This document shows, one piece after another, positions 39,958-47,907 of a stretch of 64,000 nt of DNA. This DNA comes from a virus, in the IMG/VR virus record IMGVR_UViG_3300045051_000978, positions 62,001 through 126,000 of that record; one strand, 5' to 3'. A program made the translations under genes and the position numbers. A model generated the notes under the pieces. The model saw nothing but the letters and a program-made list of their open reading frames with translations. It searched no databases and was not told the origin of the DNA. Numbering within the stretch: the stretch's first letter is position 1; every line of letters starts with the position of its first letter.

Positions 39958-40589
39958 GGCAGTACGCTTCCCTGGGCCACGCGAGCGAGCTGCGCTTCCT
40001 TGGTAGCCTGATGCACGCAAAACTGCGACAGCAGCTCGTCGTTCGGAAATCCCTGCTCGATGAGGGAGAGCGGATCGTCAGCGATCATCGCGCATTGCCG
40101 AAAATACTCGGCCCGCGCTTCGTACCATTCTGCGTACGAATACTTCGCCTTGGCCTGCTCGTACTCCGGAGTTCCCCACGAATACGAACCTTCCGCGTGC
40201 ACTTTGCTGCCTGTGTAGTCACCAACCATCACGTCGATGACGATGATCGGCGCGCCATCGTCTGGACCTGGGTAGAGCGTGATGCCTGGAAAAATCCGCC
40301 TCAGGGTGAATTCACCGTACCGACCTGGGACAGGCCAAAGCGGATAGTCCTTCTGCTGCTTGCGCGGCGGCGTGTAGTCGGTCTCAGCCTCGCACTTGTG
40401 GATGCTGAGGATGAAGTCCGCAGGAGCAAAGTGAATGATGTCCCGCAGCTCAGCAGGCCATGCCGCCCGCGCCTCCTCAACGGAAGCAGCGACCGCCGCG
40501 TCGGCTGCGTCAATTTCGTCCACAAGATCAGCCTCGTCGTCGTCGAGACCGTCTTCCAGCAACCTGTTTACGATACGCGCCGCGTTCAT
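39954..40589 (-). CDS. Tagged protein
   Basis: 211 residues. MNAARIVNRLLEDGLDDDE is the tag, followed by a very acidic segment. The body includes IHFAPADFILSIHKCEAE and PLWPVPGRYGEFTLRRIF, and a helical C-terminal part (YEQAKAKYSYAEWYEARA). No family recognised. Confidence 0.7.
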   Translation of the reverse strand: MNAARIVNRLLEDGLDDDEADLVDEIDAADAAVAASVEEARAAWPAELRDIIHFAPADFILSIHKCEAETDYTPPRKQQKDYPLWPVPGRYGEFTLRRIFPGITLYPGPDDGAPIIVIDVMVGDYTGSKVHAEGSYSWGTPEYEQAKAKYSYAEWYEARAEYFRQCAMIADDPLSLIEQGFPNDELLSQFCVHQATKEAQLARVAQGSVLP

Positions 40590-41767
40590 GACTGCGTTCG
40601 GACGTAGGGTGCTTTGCCGGTGGCAGCAAACGCCGCCCTGACCTGCTGCCTGTACGTCGCGTCAGGAGGCACGTAGGTTCCGCCCTCGGTCGTGTACCCG
40701 AAGTCGGAGATGGAGTGGATGTCGCCGTCGATCTTGCGTCCTGGGTACGCTCGCTGAAACTCCTCTATGTCCAGCCGGCTCGGCGTCTCCGGCGGCTCTT
40801 CGTCCTCCCAGTCCTCAGTGTCCGCGTAGGGCATGTACTCGATGCAGCGACCGCTGGCGTCGAACACGTGCTCTCCCCAGTCGGAGACAACCTTGATTCG
40901 CAAAACCTCCGCCGGCTTGAGCTGATCGATCTCATCGCGCAGATCGTCTTCGCTCTCGTCGATGTAGTCGTCCTTCAGCGCTGGCCATACCGGATCAAAG
41001 ATCAGCCCGAAACTGTTGCCCAGCGAGCGCGCCTCGAACTTCCGGATATGCGGATACAGCTCATTGAACGTCGCGTATACGGTTTTTTGCGCTTTGTCGG
41101 CACGCTCGATGTACGGTTCGTCGCCGTCTGGAACACTCCAGTACACAGCAAACATGTCCTTGTGACTGCCATCGGGCATCGCCATGGCCACGGCATGGCA
41201 GAGCGTGCCAGGCAAGCCGCGCTGACGGAGGCCGCGCACCAGGTCCTCAGGGTCGAAATACTCCGGAAGCTGATCGACCTCGTCCTCAATGTCCTCGATC
41301 AGTTTCCGCACAACCCGGTGCGCTGCGCTCTCGGGCACAGCCTTCCACTCGGTCCGGTCAATGCCCCACTCCTCGACATACTTGGCCATGTCCCGATCCG
41401 CCAACGCGGTCTGGAACGCGGTCTTCCAGCTTTTGGTGTGGCCTTCCTCGGTCTCCCGGTACTTGCGGCGCGCCGTTCGCAGCCAGGTCCGCCAGGCGCG
41501 CTCAGCGTGCTTCTTGGCCTCAGGAAGCTTGGCGCGCTTCAGCTCACCGTCGCGGATCGCACTCAGGCCACGGGGATACTTGATGGATGCCCAGACGCGC
41601 TTGATCTCCTCGTCGCCGGGGAAGACCACCGCCATCGCCGTCAACGAATCCTCCCAGTCGTTGGCTCCGACATACAGCGACCAGCCTGCGCCCTTCTCGA
41701 CGGAGTCGAAATTCTCCGGCTGCCGGAAACGCTCCGAGGACTTCTGCGCTTTCTCGTGGAGGTTCAT
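40586..41767 (-). CDS. Large protein with two internal tag-like segments
   Basis: 393 residues. Positively charged first part (RTARRKYRETEEGHTKSWK), tag-like RVVRKLIEDIEDEVDQL at about residues 150-166, and a second acidic segment ESEDDLRDEIDQL near 275. The last 110 residues (RLDIEEFQRAYPGRKIDGD and following) are homologous to the C-terminal half of the neighbouring 41770-42234 protein, so a module is duplicated. Confidence 0.65.
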   Translation of the reverse strand: MNLHEKAQKSSERFRQPENFDSVEKGAGWSLYVGANDWEDSLTAMAVVFPGDEEIKRVWASIKYPRGLSAIRDGELKRAKLPEAKKHAERAWRTWLRTARRKYRETEEGHTKSWKTAFQTALADRDMAKYVEEWGIDRTEWKAVPESAAHRVVRKLIEDIEDEVDQLPEYFDPEDLVRGLRQRGLPGTLCHAVAMAMPDGSHKDMFAVYWSVPDGDEPYIERADKAQKTVYATFNELYPHIRKFEARSLGNSFGLIFDPVWPALKDDYIDESEDDLRDEIDQLKPAEVLRIKVVSDWGEHVFDASGRCIEYMPYADTEDWEDEEPPETPSRLDIEEFQRAYPGRKIDGDIHSISDFGYTTEGGTYVPPDATYRQQVRAAFAATGKAPYVRTQS

Positions 41768-41769
41768 GG

Positions 41770-42234
41770 TCAGAGCTGTCCGTCAGCGTAAAGCCGGTCC
41801 TGAACTCGATTCATCGCCTCCCTGTCGAGCTTGCCGTACTCCGGGTACGCCGCAGCCCTGATTTCGCGCAGGTGCATGTCGCGCCGCCAGTCCTCTTCGG
41901 GCGCGCCGTACTCCCCGTTGGCCATCCAGAAGCCCCAGTCCAGGATGTCGTGATGACCGTCGAGCGGGAACGTCGGATACGTCCTCCTGAACTCCTCGAT
42001 GTCGAGACGCACCGGAGCGTACTCCGGGTTCATGTCGTCCTCACCCGGGCCGTAGGTGAGGTTGTCCTCTACCACGTTGCCGTAGCCGTCGAAGGTGATC
42101 TCGCCGTGGCTGGAGCCGAGCGTAATCGTGATGGTGGCCGGATCGTACGGTACATGCTCGATCTGCTCGATCTCGTCGTTGAAATCGGCGTCGTCCTCGA
42201 TCAGACGGTTTACGATTTGATCAGGCGTTTTCAT
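41770..42234 (-). CDS. Tagged protein sharing a module with its neighbour
   Basis: 154 residues. MKTPDQIVNRLIEDDADFND is the tag; NDEIEQI follows. RLDIEEFRRTYPTFPLDGHH begins the module that is repeated at the end of the 40586-41767 protein. Overlaps the next gene by 14 bp. Confidence 0.7.
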   Translation of the reverse strand: MKTPDQIVNRLIEDDADFNDEIEQIEHVPYDPATITITLGSSHGEITFDGYGNVVEDNLTYGPGEDDMNPEYAPVRLDIEEFRRTYPTFPLDGHHDILDWGFWMANGEYGAPEEDWRRDMHLREIRAAAYPEYGKLDREAMNRVQDRLYADGQL

Positions 42235-42760
42235 CGTCCTCGTTTTCCGCGTTGAGCGGCGTGATGGTGAAGCCTTCCCAGTAGCCACTGCCGAAAACGC
42301 TCTCGAAACCGTACATGCGGTACAGGTCGTAGATTTTGTGCGGGAGCGGAAGGGCGTGCCACTCAAACTCAGCCATACCGTTCATCTGGGCAACTTCGCC
42401 GAAATCAGCCCAGTCGTACTCCGTCTCAAGGTTCAGGTTTTTGGCAATGTCAGCCCGGTCAAAACGTTTACGGCTTTCATCTCCAAGCGTGTCGCTGATG
42501 TTGTAGATGAAGATGTACTCGTCGCCAACGTCAGCCCAGGCGATGCCGTACTCAAACAAACTCTCTTCCAGGCTCGCATCCGGACCCTCAAAATTCAGGT
42601 AATCCAGATACTCCAGATGCTTGAGGTTGTCCGTGTGGTGGAGGTTGTCCGGCACCGGCAGGAACGCCGGAATTGCTTCGATGTCCGAACGGAGATCGTC
42701 GTCTCCGAGATCGTCGTCCTCCAGGAGACGGTTGACCGCGGTCTGTGCCAACGTCTTCAT
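42221..42760 (-). CDS. Tagged acidic protein
   Basis: 179 residues. MKTLAQTAVNRLLEDDDLGD is the tag; DDLRSDIEAIP follows. Acidic, aromatic-rich body (FEYGIAWADVGDEYIFIYN). The start overlaps the next gene by ATGA. No family recognised. Confidence 0.7.
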   Translation of the reverse strand: MKTLAQTAVNRLLEDDDLGDDDLRSDIEAIPAFLPVPDNLHHTDNLKHLEYLDYLNFEGPDASLEESLFEYGIAWADVGDEYIFIYNISDTLGDESRKRFDRADIAKNLNLETEYDWADFGEVAQMNGMAEFEWHALPLPHKIYDLYRMYGFESVFGSGYWEGFTITPLNAENEDDENA

Positions 42761-43092
42761 CGGATCACCTCCACCTTCCAGCCGGCGTCGCTCCACTTCT
42801 TCATCTCCTGCTCGATCCAGCGCTGCGCCTCGTCCGAATCCCGCACAGGCTGGTGCGCAGCCTTGATGACGCGCAGCTTGCCGGTGTAGTCGTCGAGCCA
42901 CCACTTCGACATCCGGTACTCGAAACGCGTCTTACTCCCAGGCGCAGGTTCCAAACGCCACTCCACGCGCTCCGGATCGTTCCTGGCGACGAAGCCCGCC
43001 GGGTAGTCGTACTCGCTGGGCTGATCGAGCGGATCGTCGATGTCGTAGGCCGACATCTCCAGCAAACGATTGACGATGCGCTGCGCGTTCAT
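42757..43092 (-). CDS. Tagged small protein
   Basis: 111 residues. MNAQRIVNRLLEMSAYDID is the tag. The middle contains SKWWLDDYTGKLRVIKAAHQ and the C-terminus is helical (QRWIEQEMKKWSDAGW). Overlap with the next start. Confidence 0.7.
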   Translation of the reverse strand: MNAQRIVNRLLEMSAYDIDDPLDQPSEYDYPAGFVARNDPERVEWRLEPAPGSKTRFEYRMSKWWLDDYTGKLRVIKAAHQPVRDSDEAQRWIEQEMKKWSDAGWKVEVIR

Positions 43093-43493
43093 TTGACCAC
43101 CCACCCTCCAAAGAAGCCGTCGTGCCTGACGTAAACGTCCCGCCACTCATCGGCGTATTCGCCGGTTTCAATGTGCGTCAACGAGTCAAAGTCCACACAG
43201 CCCTCGTCCCAAACGTAGCCGACAACGCTGCAATCGCGCCGCACCTTGACCGGCACGTCGTGGTCAGGGTCAATGTCCGGGCACTCGTACCTGGCCAGGA
43301 AAAAGTCCTTCTCCGAGCAGCGCTCAGGATTCTGAAGCTCAGTGGGCGTAAACGGCCAGCGGGCCACGCCACGCGTCACCTCCGCGTGCGCGGTCTCCAG
43401 CTCGTCGCGGATGTCGTCGTCCTCCGACAAAACGCCACGAACCCCGCCGGATTGCTCCAGCAGGGTTCGTACGATGCGCTCGGGCGTCTGCAC
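43089..43493 (-). CDS. Tagged protein, end of the tag cluster
   Basis: 134 residues from GTG 43493, 3 nt after TATTTAG. MQTPERIVRTLLEQSGG is the tag, and DDDIRDELE follows. The rest is acidic with C-rich stretches (NPERCSEKDFFLARYECPD). It begins a block of nine minus-strand genes (43493 to 37629), eight of them tagged. Confidence 0.7.
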   Translation of the reverse strand: MQTPERIVRTLLEQSGGVRGVLSEDDDIRDELETAHAEVTRGVARWPFTPTELQNPERCSEKDFFLARYECPDIDPDHDVPVKVRRDCSVVGYVWDEGCVDFDSLTHIETGEYADEWRDVYVRHDGFFGGWVVK

Positions 43494-43520
43494 GACCTAA
43501 ATAGCTGGTCAGCTGAAAGG

Positions 43521-44015
43521 TCAGCCCGTGCAGGGCGGGCACACAACCGCCTGGAAGGTCTCCTCGTGTTGGGACGGCACGTCGCCTGCCGCGTTCACCT
43601 CGACGACCCAGCCAGCCCTACGCCACGCTGCCGCTTCAATTTCGATCCTGAAGCCCTCCGACGGACCGTAGACAAGCGGCTTGCCGGCCACGATCTCGTT
43701 CATCAGTTTGTGCGCGTCCGTCAACGACACGCCAGGGCTGCGCTCGCGCAGACAGCGCATGGCCCTGATCTTCGCGTAGTCACCCGACTGAATACCCACG
43801 ACCCGCATTTCCTTGTGCACGACCGCACCGGGCGGAGGGCCTTCCGCGAGGCGCTTCGGATTGGCGTTGAAGATGGACAGGCCCAGAGCGAACAGCTCCT
43901 CACTGTAGACCGAGGCAGCCCACTCCGTGACCGTATTCAGGTCCTCTCCCTTCACGCGCCGGATGCACTCCAGAAGCTCACGCAGCGCGGCCTGTTGCTC
44001 GATGGTGGCGCTCAC
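43521..44015 (-). CDS. Protein with an L7/L12 C-terminal-like domain
   Basis: 164 residues. KIRAMRCLRERSPGVSLTDAHKL around residues 105-130 follows the pattern of the ribosomal L7/L12 C-terminal domain (KIxxIRxVRExxGLxLxEAKxL). Such domains occur in phage proteins where they bind other proteins. The C-terminus has VVCPPC. Stop overlaps next ATG. Confidence 0.6.
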   Translation of the reverse strand: MSATIEQQAALRELLECIRRVKGEDLNTVTEWAASVYSEELFALGLSIFNANPKRLAEGPPPGAVVHKEMRVVGIQSGDYAKIRAMRCLRERSPGVSLTDAHKLMNEIVAGKPLVYGPSEGFRIEIEAAAWRRAGWVVEVNAAGDVPSQHEETFQAVVCPPCTG

Positions 44016-44299
44016 TGATTGGCTTTCTGGTAGCGCAACCCTTCACGCCGGCCGCTGATGTACGACTGCACGACGAGTGCTCGCTCCTCGATGCGGCGGT
44101 GCCACGCCCGAACCTTGACGAGGCGGCGAAGGTCCATCTCACACTCGTTCAGCTCAGCTTCGGTCTTGGCCGTCTTGGCGCGCTCCAGGACAGCGTCGAA
44201 CTGCCGGTAGAGGTCCTGGGTGTCCATCGCCAGCCAGTACATGCCGTAGACGAGCAGGCCACCGATGACGATTCCGATGAAGATCAGGAGATAGGGCAT
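44012..44299 (-). CDS. Small membrane-anchored protein
   Basis: 95 residues. N-terminal transmembrane helix (YLLIFIGIVIGGLLVYGMYW) followed by a charged coiled-coil-like tail (FDAVLERAKTAKTEAELNE). Resembles phage o-spanins or anchors but without evidence of lysis function. Confidence 0.65.
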   Translation of the reverse strand: MPYLLIFIGIVIGGLLVYGMYWLAMDTQDLYRQFDAVLERAKTAKTEAELNECEMDLRRLVKVRAWHRRIEERALVVQSYISGRREGLRYQKANQ

Positions 44300-44317
44300 A
44301 GGGGTCGGAAGTGTGGT

Positions 44318-44719
44318 TCAGATGTTGTCCTCGTCGAGCAGGAAACTGACGGCGTAGCACTTCCACATTCCGCTCACCTTGGTCTCGACGAACGCGTGCC
44401 TGTTGACGAAATGCTTGCAGAAGACGCAGAAGGCGTCGGCGTCCTCCTGCCTGGGCATCTTGACCGACACGTACGCGCCACGCGCCGTGATCTCACCGGT
44501 AACCGGCAGCGATGCGCGGAGACCGAAGGAGGTGCAGATGTTCTCCAAGCGCTCCATCAGGATGCGCGCCGCCACGGTGACAGGGTCAGTGTCCGAAATG
44601 GGCGTGAGAGCGTCATCGACCTGCTTGAGAGCTTTGGGATCGTTGGCGAGCAGCCAAAGCCGAATAGCCGGCGTCTGCGCGATGACGTTGAGGGCGTTAA
44701 AAGCATCGGTGATCTTCAT
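44318..44719 (-). CDS. Unknown protein
   Basis: 133 residues from ATG 44719. ARILMERLENICTSFGLRAS and EDADAFCVFCKHFVNRHA, the last with a possible Cys/His site. No family recognised. Confidence 0.6.
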   Translation of the reverse strand: MKITDAFNALNVIAQTPAIRLWLLANDPKALKQVDDALTPISDTDPVTVAARILMERLENICTSFGLRASLPVTGEITARGAYVSVKMPRQEDADAFCVFCKHFVNRHAFVETKVSGMWKCYAVSFLLDEDNI

Positions 44720-44726
44720 GGTGGTA

Positions 44727-45014
44727 TCAGGTGGTGGTGACGCGGCCGGTGAAAACGTTGACGACACGAGCGCCAGGACCGAAGGCGGCGCGCATCTCAC
44801 ACAGCTCCTCCGAGGTCGGCTCCTTCTGGTTGGCACGGTACTCGGCGAGGAAGGCGTCCAGCTCCTGGTCGCGTACGGCTTCCATTCGGGCCAGCTCAGG
44901 ACCGGTGATGCCCATCTCCTTCAAGCAGTCGGTCGGCGGGACCTGATCGTTGCTATTCCAGCGGCGGATGCCCTGGGCATCGAGGTGGCTGTCGGCGAGG
45001 AAGCGTGCGTTCAT
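44727..45014 (-). CDS. Unknown protein
   Basis: 95 residues. Charged helices (PELARMEAVRDQELDAFLAE) and an ending VVNVFTGRVTTT. No family recognised. Confidence 0.55.
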   Translation of the reverse strand: MNARFLADSHLDAQGIRRWNSNDQVPPTDCLKEMGITGPELARMEAVRDQELDAFLAEYRANQKEPTSEELCEMRAAFGPGARVVNVFTGRVTTT

Positions 45015-45023
45015 GACCGGGGC

Positions 45024-45320
45024 TCAGATGAAGTTGAGGCCGCGGAACTCCATGGCGAACTTGAGGCCGGGAATCTGCTTGGCGCGCTCGTCACCGACAG
45101 CCTGGGCGATCAGGCGGGCCAGGGCCACGAAGGTGGTGATGACCTGACCGTGCTTCTCGCGAGCGAGCTTGTGCTCGTACCAGCCGGGCTTCTTGGTGTC
45201 GGCCGGACCCATGGCCTTGTAGTGCTCAACCGCGTCCTTGGCGCGATCCCAGGCGAGATCGAAGTCGAGGCCGAGGGGGCTGCTCTTGCGGAGGTCAACT
45301 TTCAGTGCGCCGTTCGTCAT
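45024..45320 (-). CDS. Unknown protein, promoter-proximal
   Basis: 98 residues. KVDLRKSSPLGLDFDLAWDR and EHKLAREKHGQVITTFVALA. First gene after a leaderless promoter whose -10 lies 6 nt before the ATG. No family recognised. Confidence 0.65.
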   Translation of the reverse strand: MTNGALKVDLRKSSPLGLDFDLAWDRAKDAVEHYKAMGPADTKKPGWYEHKLAREKHGQVITTFVALARLIAQAVGDERAKQIPGLKFAMEFRGLNFI

Positions 45321-45326
45321 GGCGCT

Positions 45327-45354
45327 ACTGTATACGGAATGACGCTGCCGTCAA
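45327..45354 (-). promoter_or_regulatory. Sigma70-like promoter, leaderless geometry
   Basis: Minus strand: TTGACG (45349-45354), 16 bp, TACAGT (45327-45332), preceded by GTA. ATG 45320 follows 6 nt later. Confidence 0.65.
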
Positions 45355-45364
45355 CCTCAAATAC

Positions 45365-45847
45365 TCAACCGCTCGCTTTTTCTGGCAGGAGGCCGCGCAT
45401 ACCCGACGCCTTCAGCCGCTCGTAGAAGGTCGTCCTGGTCGCCGAATTGTAGACGTACGGCAGGAACACGGCCAGGAAGTCCGCCTGCTTCAGCGCGATC
45501 AGGCTGAGCTGCACCTCGACCCAGTCCTGCATGAGCTTCCAGGCCGTGCGCTCAGCCTGAGGCAGGAAGTCCTCCGCGGTGTACTCGCGCCGCACGCGCC
45601 GCTGCCGGGCGCAGAAGTCGTCATGCAGCCGACTGGCCAGCGCACGCGCATTCACCGGCAGATGGACAGTGACCGAGCTACCGCCCACATCGATGTCGAA
45701 CTTCAACGCAGCCACGTCGGCCGCTGGACCGTACTCCTTCACGACGGAGGCAGCGCCAGCCTTAGCCAGGGCCTGCTCGATGCGCGCAATGGTGCGCTCC
45801 ACAGGCACGGCGCTCGTGTAATTCTTGATCTTGAACGTTGGCTTCAT
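45365..45847 (-). CDS. Unknown protein
   Basis: 160 residues. KPTFKIKNYTSAVPVERTI then ARIEQALAKAGAASVVKEYG is a conserved-looking N-terminal part, and RTTFYERLKASGMRGLLP ends the protein. I have seen similar proteins in large phages without function. Confidence 0.6.
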   Translation of the reverse strand: MKPTFKIKNYTSAVPVERTIARIEQALAKAGAASVVKEYGPAADVAALKFDIDVGGSSVTVHLPVNARALASRLHDDFCARQRRVRREYTAEDFLPQAERTAWKLMQDWVEVQLSLIALKQADFLAVFLPYVYNSATRTTFYERLKASGMRGLLPEKASG

Positions 45848-46035
45848 ACCTGTCCTGTTTCAACGAACTGCCAGTCACGGTAAAAGGTCTCCTTCAGCAC
45901 CCAACCGCGCCAAAGCATGCCTTTGATCAGCAGTCGGTCCTTCTTTTCCACCATGATCCGTGCAGTGGAATTGTACGCCTTGCGTTGAACCAATCGGCCT
46001 ACAAACGTTGTTTGTTTTGGGCTGGAACTTTTCAC
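45844..46035 (-). CDS. Small basic protein
   Basis: 63 residues from GTG 46035. MVEKKDRLLIKGMLWRGWVLKE-type segment. Diverges from the + tagged gene at 46050; the 14-bp gap is built around GCTAGTTAGC, so both start codons sit next to the same motif. Confidence 0.55.
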   Translation of the reverse strand: MKSSSPKQTTFVGRLVQRKAYNSTARIMVEKKDRLLIKGMLWRGWVLKETFYRDWQFVETGQV

Positions 46036-46049
46036 GGCTAGTTAGCTGC

Positions 46050-46472
46050 GTGAAGCGCAGCCGCAACATTCAAGACCCGGCAAGAGTCGTCGCGGAGTGC
46101 CTGCTCGAAACGGCGGACACCTCGTCGAACTTCTGGCTGGGCAAGGGCAAGCTGCATCACGCCATCTATGGGCACGAGCAGTGGGTCGTAGACAATTTTC
46201 CAGACCTGGCCCTGGAACACTCTGGCGGCGACGAAGAACGCGAGGAGCAGCGCTACGAGAACTACGCGATTGCCGAGAAGGCCGGTTACGTCCGTGCGAC
46301 ACGCATCCGAGACACCCTGTACATCGACACGACGACGTACGAGCGGACCTGGACAGACCTTCCGCGGAAGGATCGCAAAGCTGTCGAGGACTACGCATTT
46401 GCCGGCAACCTCGCCGTGGTGTTCGATGGCATCACTGTGCTTGAACGCCCACATGATCCGTCAGCTTCCTGA
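46050..46472 (+). CDS. Tagged protein, isolated plus-strand gene
   Basis: 140 residues from GTG 46050, 4 nt after TAGTTAG. NIQDPARVVAECLLETAD is a good tag. LHHAIYGHEQWVVDNFPDL follows. It overlaps the convergent gene by 12 bp. No family recognised. Confidence 0.65.
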   Translation: MKRSRNIQDPARVVAECLLETADTSSNFWLGKGKLHHAIYGHEQWVVDNFPDLALEHSGGDEEREEQRYENYAIAEKAGYVRATRIRDTLYIDTTTYERTWTDLPRKDRKAVEDYAFAGNLAVVFDGITVLERPHDPSAS

Positions 46473-46664
46473 GCTGGACTTGGAAATCTTCACCGACCGC
46501 ACCGTGCGTGATCCAGGACGATCCACCGTGACCTTCCCAGGCACCGGCCACACCGAAACCGTGTAGTAGTCCTCCGGCTTGATGCGCAGCGCAGCGCGCA
46601 CGTTCTCGTCCTGGCCGAGCGGGTCAGCCAGGTACTTTTCGAGAAGCGGTTGCGGAATGGTCAC
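46461..46664 (-). CDS. Small protein
   Basis: 67 residues from GTG 46664, which overlaps the upstream TGA. TIPQPLLEKYLADPLGQDE then RIKPEDYYTVSVWPVPG. No family recognised. Confidence 0.55.
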   Translation of the reverse strand: MTIPQPLLEKYLADPLGQDENVRAALRIKPEDYYTVSVWPVPGKVTVDRPGSRTVRSVKISKSSSGS

Positions 46665-46981
46665 TGGAGGAGTTTGAACAGCCGCTCGACCTGGCTGTCC
46701 GCCAGCATGATGTCCTCGTCGTGCAGGAACTGCCGCACTGCTGCGACACGATCTCGCTCGTTCGTCACCACCTGGATGCCGCTGGTGATGTAGTTCGCCT
46801 GGGCCATGTGCCGAACGGTCTTGAACCAGTCGCAGATGGCCGGGATCGCTTCCTCCTGCGTCTTGCCCTGGAGATGCTGGGCAAGCGTGAGCGCGAAGAG
46901 CTGCTCGCTCATCTCGCACTGCCGGTTCATCTGCTCCACCTGCTCGTTGGTGGCCCGTATACGAAACGTGATCTCTTTCAT
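46661..46981 (-). CDS. Unknown protein
   Basis: 106 residues, mostly helical (TNEQVEQMNRQCEMSEQLFA). GTATAC near its 5' end. No family recognised. Confidence 0.55.
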   Translation of the reverse strand: MKEITFRIRATNEQVEQMNRQCEMSEQLFALTLAQHLQGKTQEEAIPAICDWFKTVRHMAQANYITSGIQVVTNERDRVAAVRQFLHDEDIMLADSQVERLFKLLQ

Positions 46982-46995
46982 ACCTGGTAGAACTG

Positions 46996-47427
46996 TCAGA
47001 CTGCACCTTCACGGCTGATGACATACCGATCCGAAGGCGCGATGATCTCGGCGTGCATAGCGCGGATGGCGACTGCCGATAGGCTCTGGTCACCCGCGGA
47101 AACAGCGCTGAACATCACGTGATCCACGCTGCCGTCATCGTGCGTAGACAAGACAAAGGCGTGCAGCACGATCTGGTTGCTCTTGTCCACCTCGCTGCCG
47201 ACTGCCCTCCTCAGCTCGGTTGTAGCGCTGCCCCTGTAGTCAGGACTACGCGGCTGAAGCTCGACCCCGAGCGCAGCCCGAATGTCATCCATATCGACCA
47301 CCATGGCTGCCAGAGTGGAATCGTCGGCGAAGACGTAAGCAACCAGGTTGGGGTACGCCGCGACCAGGTGCGCGCCCTTGGTGTGCGCCCTGAGCAATTG
47401 ATCCAGACTGAATCGTGCTGTCATCAT
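46996..47427 (-). CDS. Unknown protein
   Basis: 143 residues from ATG 47427. YVFADDSTLAAMVVDMDDIR and LHAFVLSTHDDGSVDHVMF suggest an alpha/beta fold. No family recognised. Confidence 0.55.
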   Translation of the reverse strand: MMTARFSLDQLLRAHTKGAHLVAAYPNLVAYVFADDSTLAAMVVDMDDIRAALGVELQPRSPDYRGSATTELRRAVGSEVDKSNQIVLHAFVLSTHDDGSVDHVMFSAVSAGDQSLSAVAIRAMHAEIIAPSDRYVISREGAV

Positions 47428-47437
47428 AGGTGATCCT

Positions 47438-47758
47438 TTAGCTGGCTGAGTAATCGCTTCCTCGTCTGAACCAATGGCAGCGTGGCCAACTGTCGCTTGG
47501 GCCTTTACCCCACAGGTAGCACTTGTCCACCCTGAACGACTCTGCGTGCGGCACGTTGTCATGACGCACGAACTGGTGCTCGGGCTCGATCCAGATGCCG
47601 TAGATGACGATGGCCCCGCGGCGCAGCTCGACGAAGCGCCCGAAGAACACTTGCATGTGGCCGTTCAGCATGCGCGTCCCGTAAACAGTATCGGTACGGC
47701 TCAGCTGACGAGGTGTGCGCTCGTGCAGGTTCTCGACGCGTTTGTTCTCTCGTTTCAT
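47438..47758 (-). CDS. Unknown protein
   Basis: 106 residues from ATG 47758. FFGRFVELRRGAIVIYGIW then Trp-rich ending (SDSWPRCHWFRRG). No family recognised. Confidence 0.5.
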   Translation of the reverse strand: MKRENKRVENLHERTPRQLSRTDTVYGTRMLNGHMQVFFGRFVELRRGAIVIYGIWIEPEHQFVRHDNVPHAESFRVDKCYLWGKGPSDSWPRCHWFRRGSDYSAS

Positions 47759-47760
47759 GC

Positions 47761-47907
47761 TCAGCAGGGATCGTGGTGCCACCGGACTTCGCCGGTACGT
47801 GTGTTGCGGTAACGGTGCGAGAAGCTGTGCAGCCAGGGAATGCTCGCTTCGAGCGTCCAACCGACCTTGAGCCACCAACGCAGCTGAATGCACAGTTTGC
47901 GCATCAT
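47761..47907 (-). CDS. Small basic protein
   Basis: 48 residues from ATG 47907, overlapping the upstream TGA. MMRKLCIQLRWWLKVGW and HRYRNTRTGEVRWHHDPC. The TGxVRW ending looks conserved. Too short for length-filtered calls, but the exact ATGA overlap supports it. Confidence 0.6.
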   Translation of the reverse strand: MMRKLCIQLRWWLKVGWTLEASIPWLHSFSHRYRNTRTGEVRWHHDPC

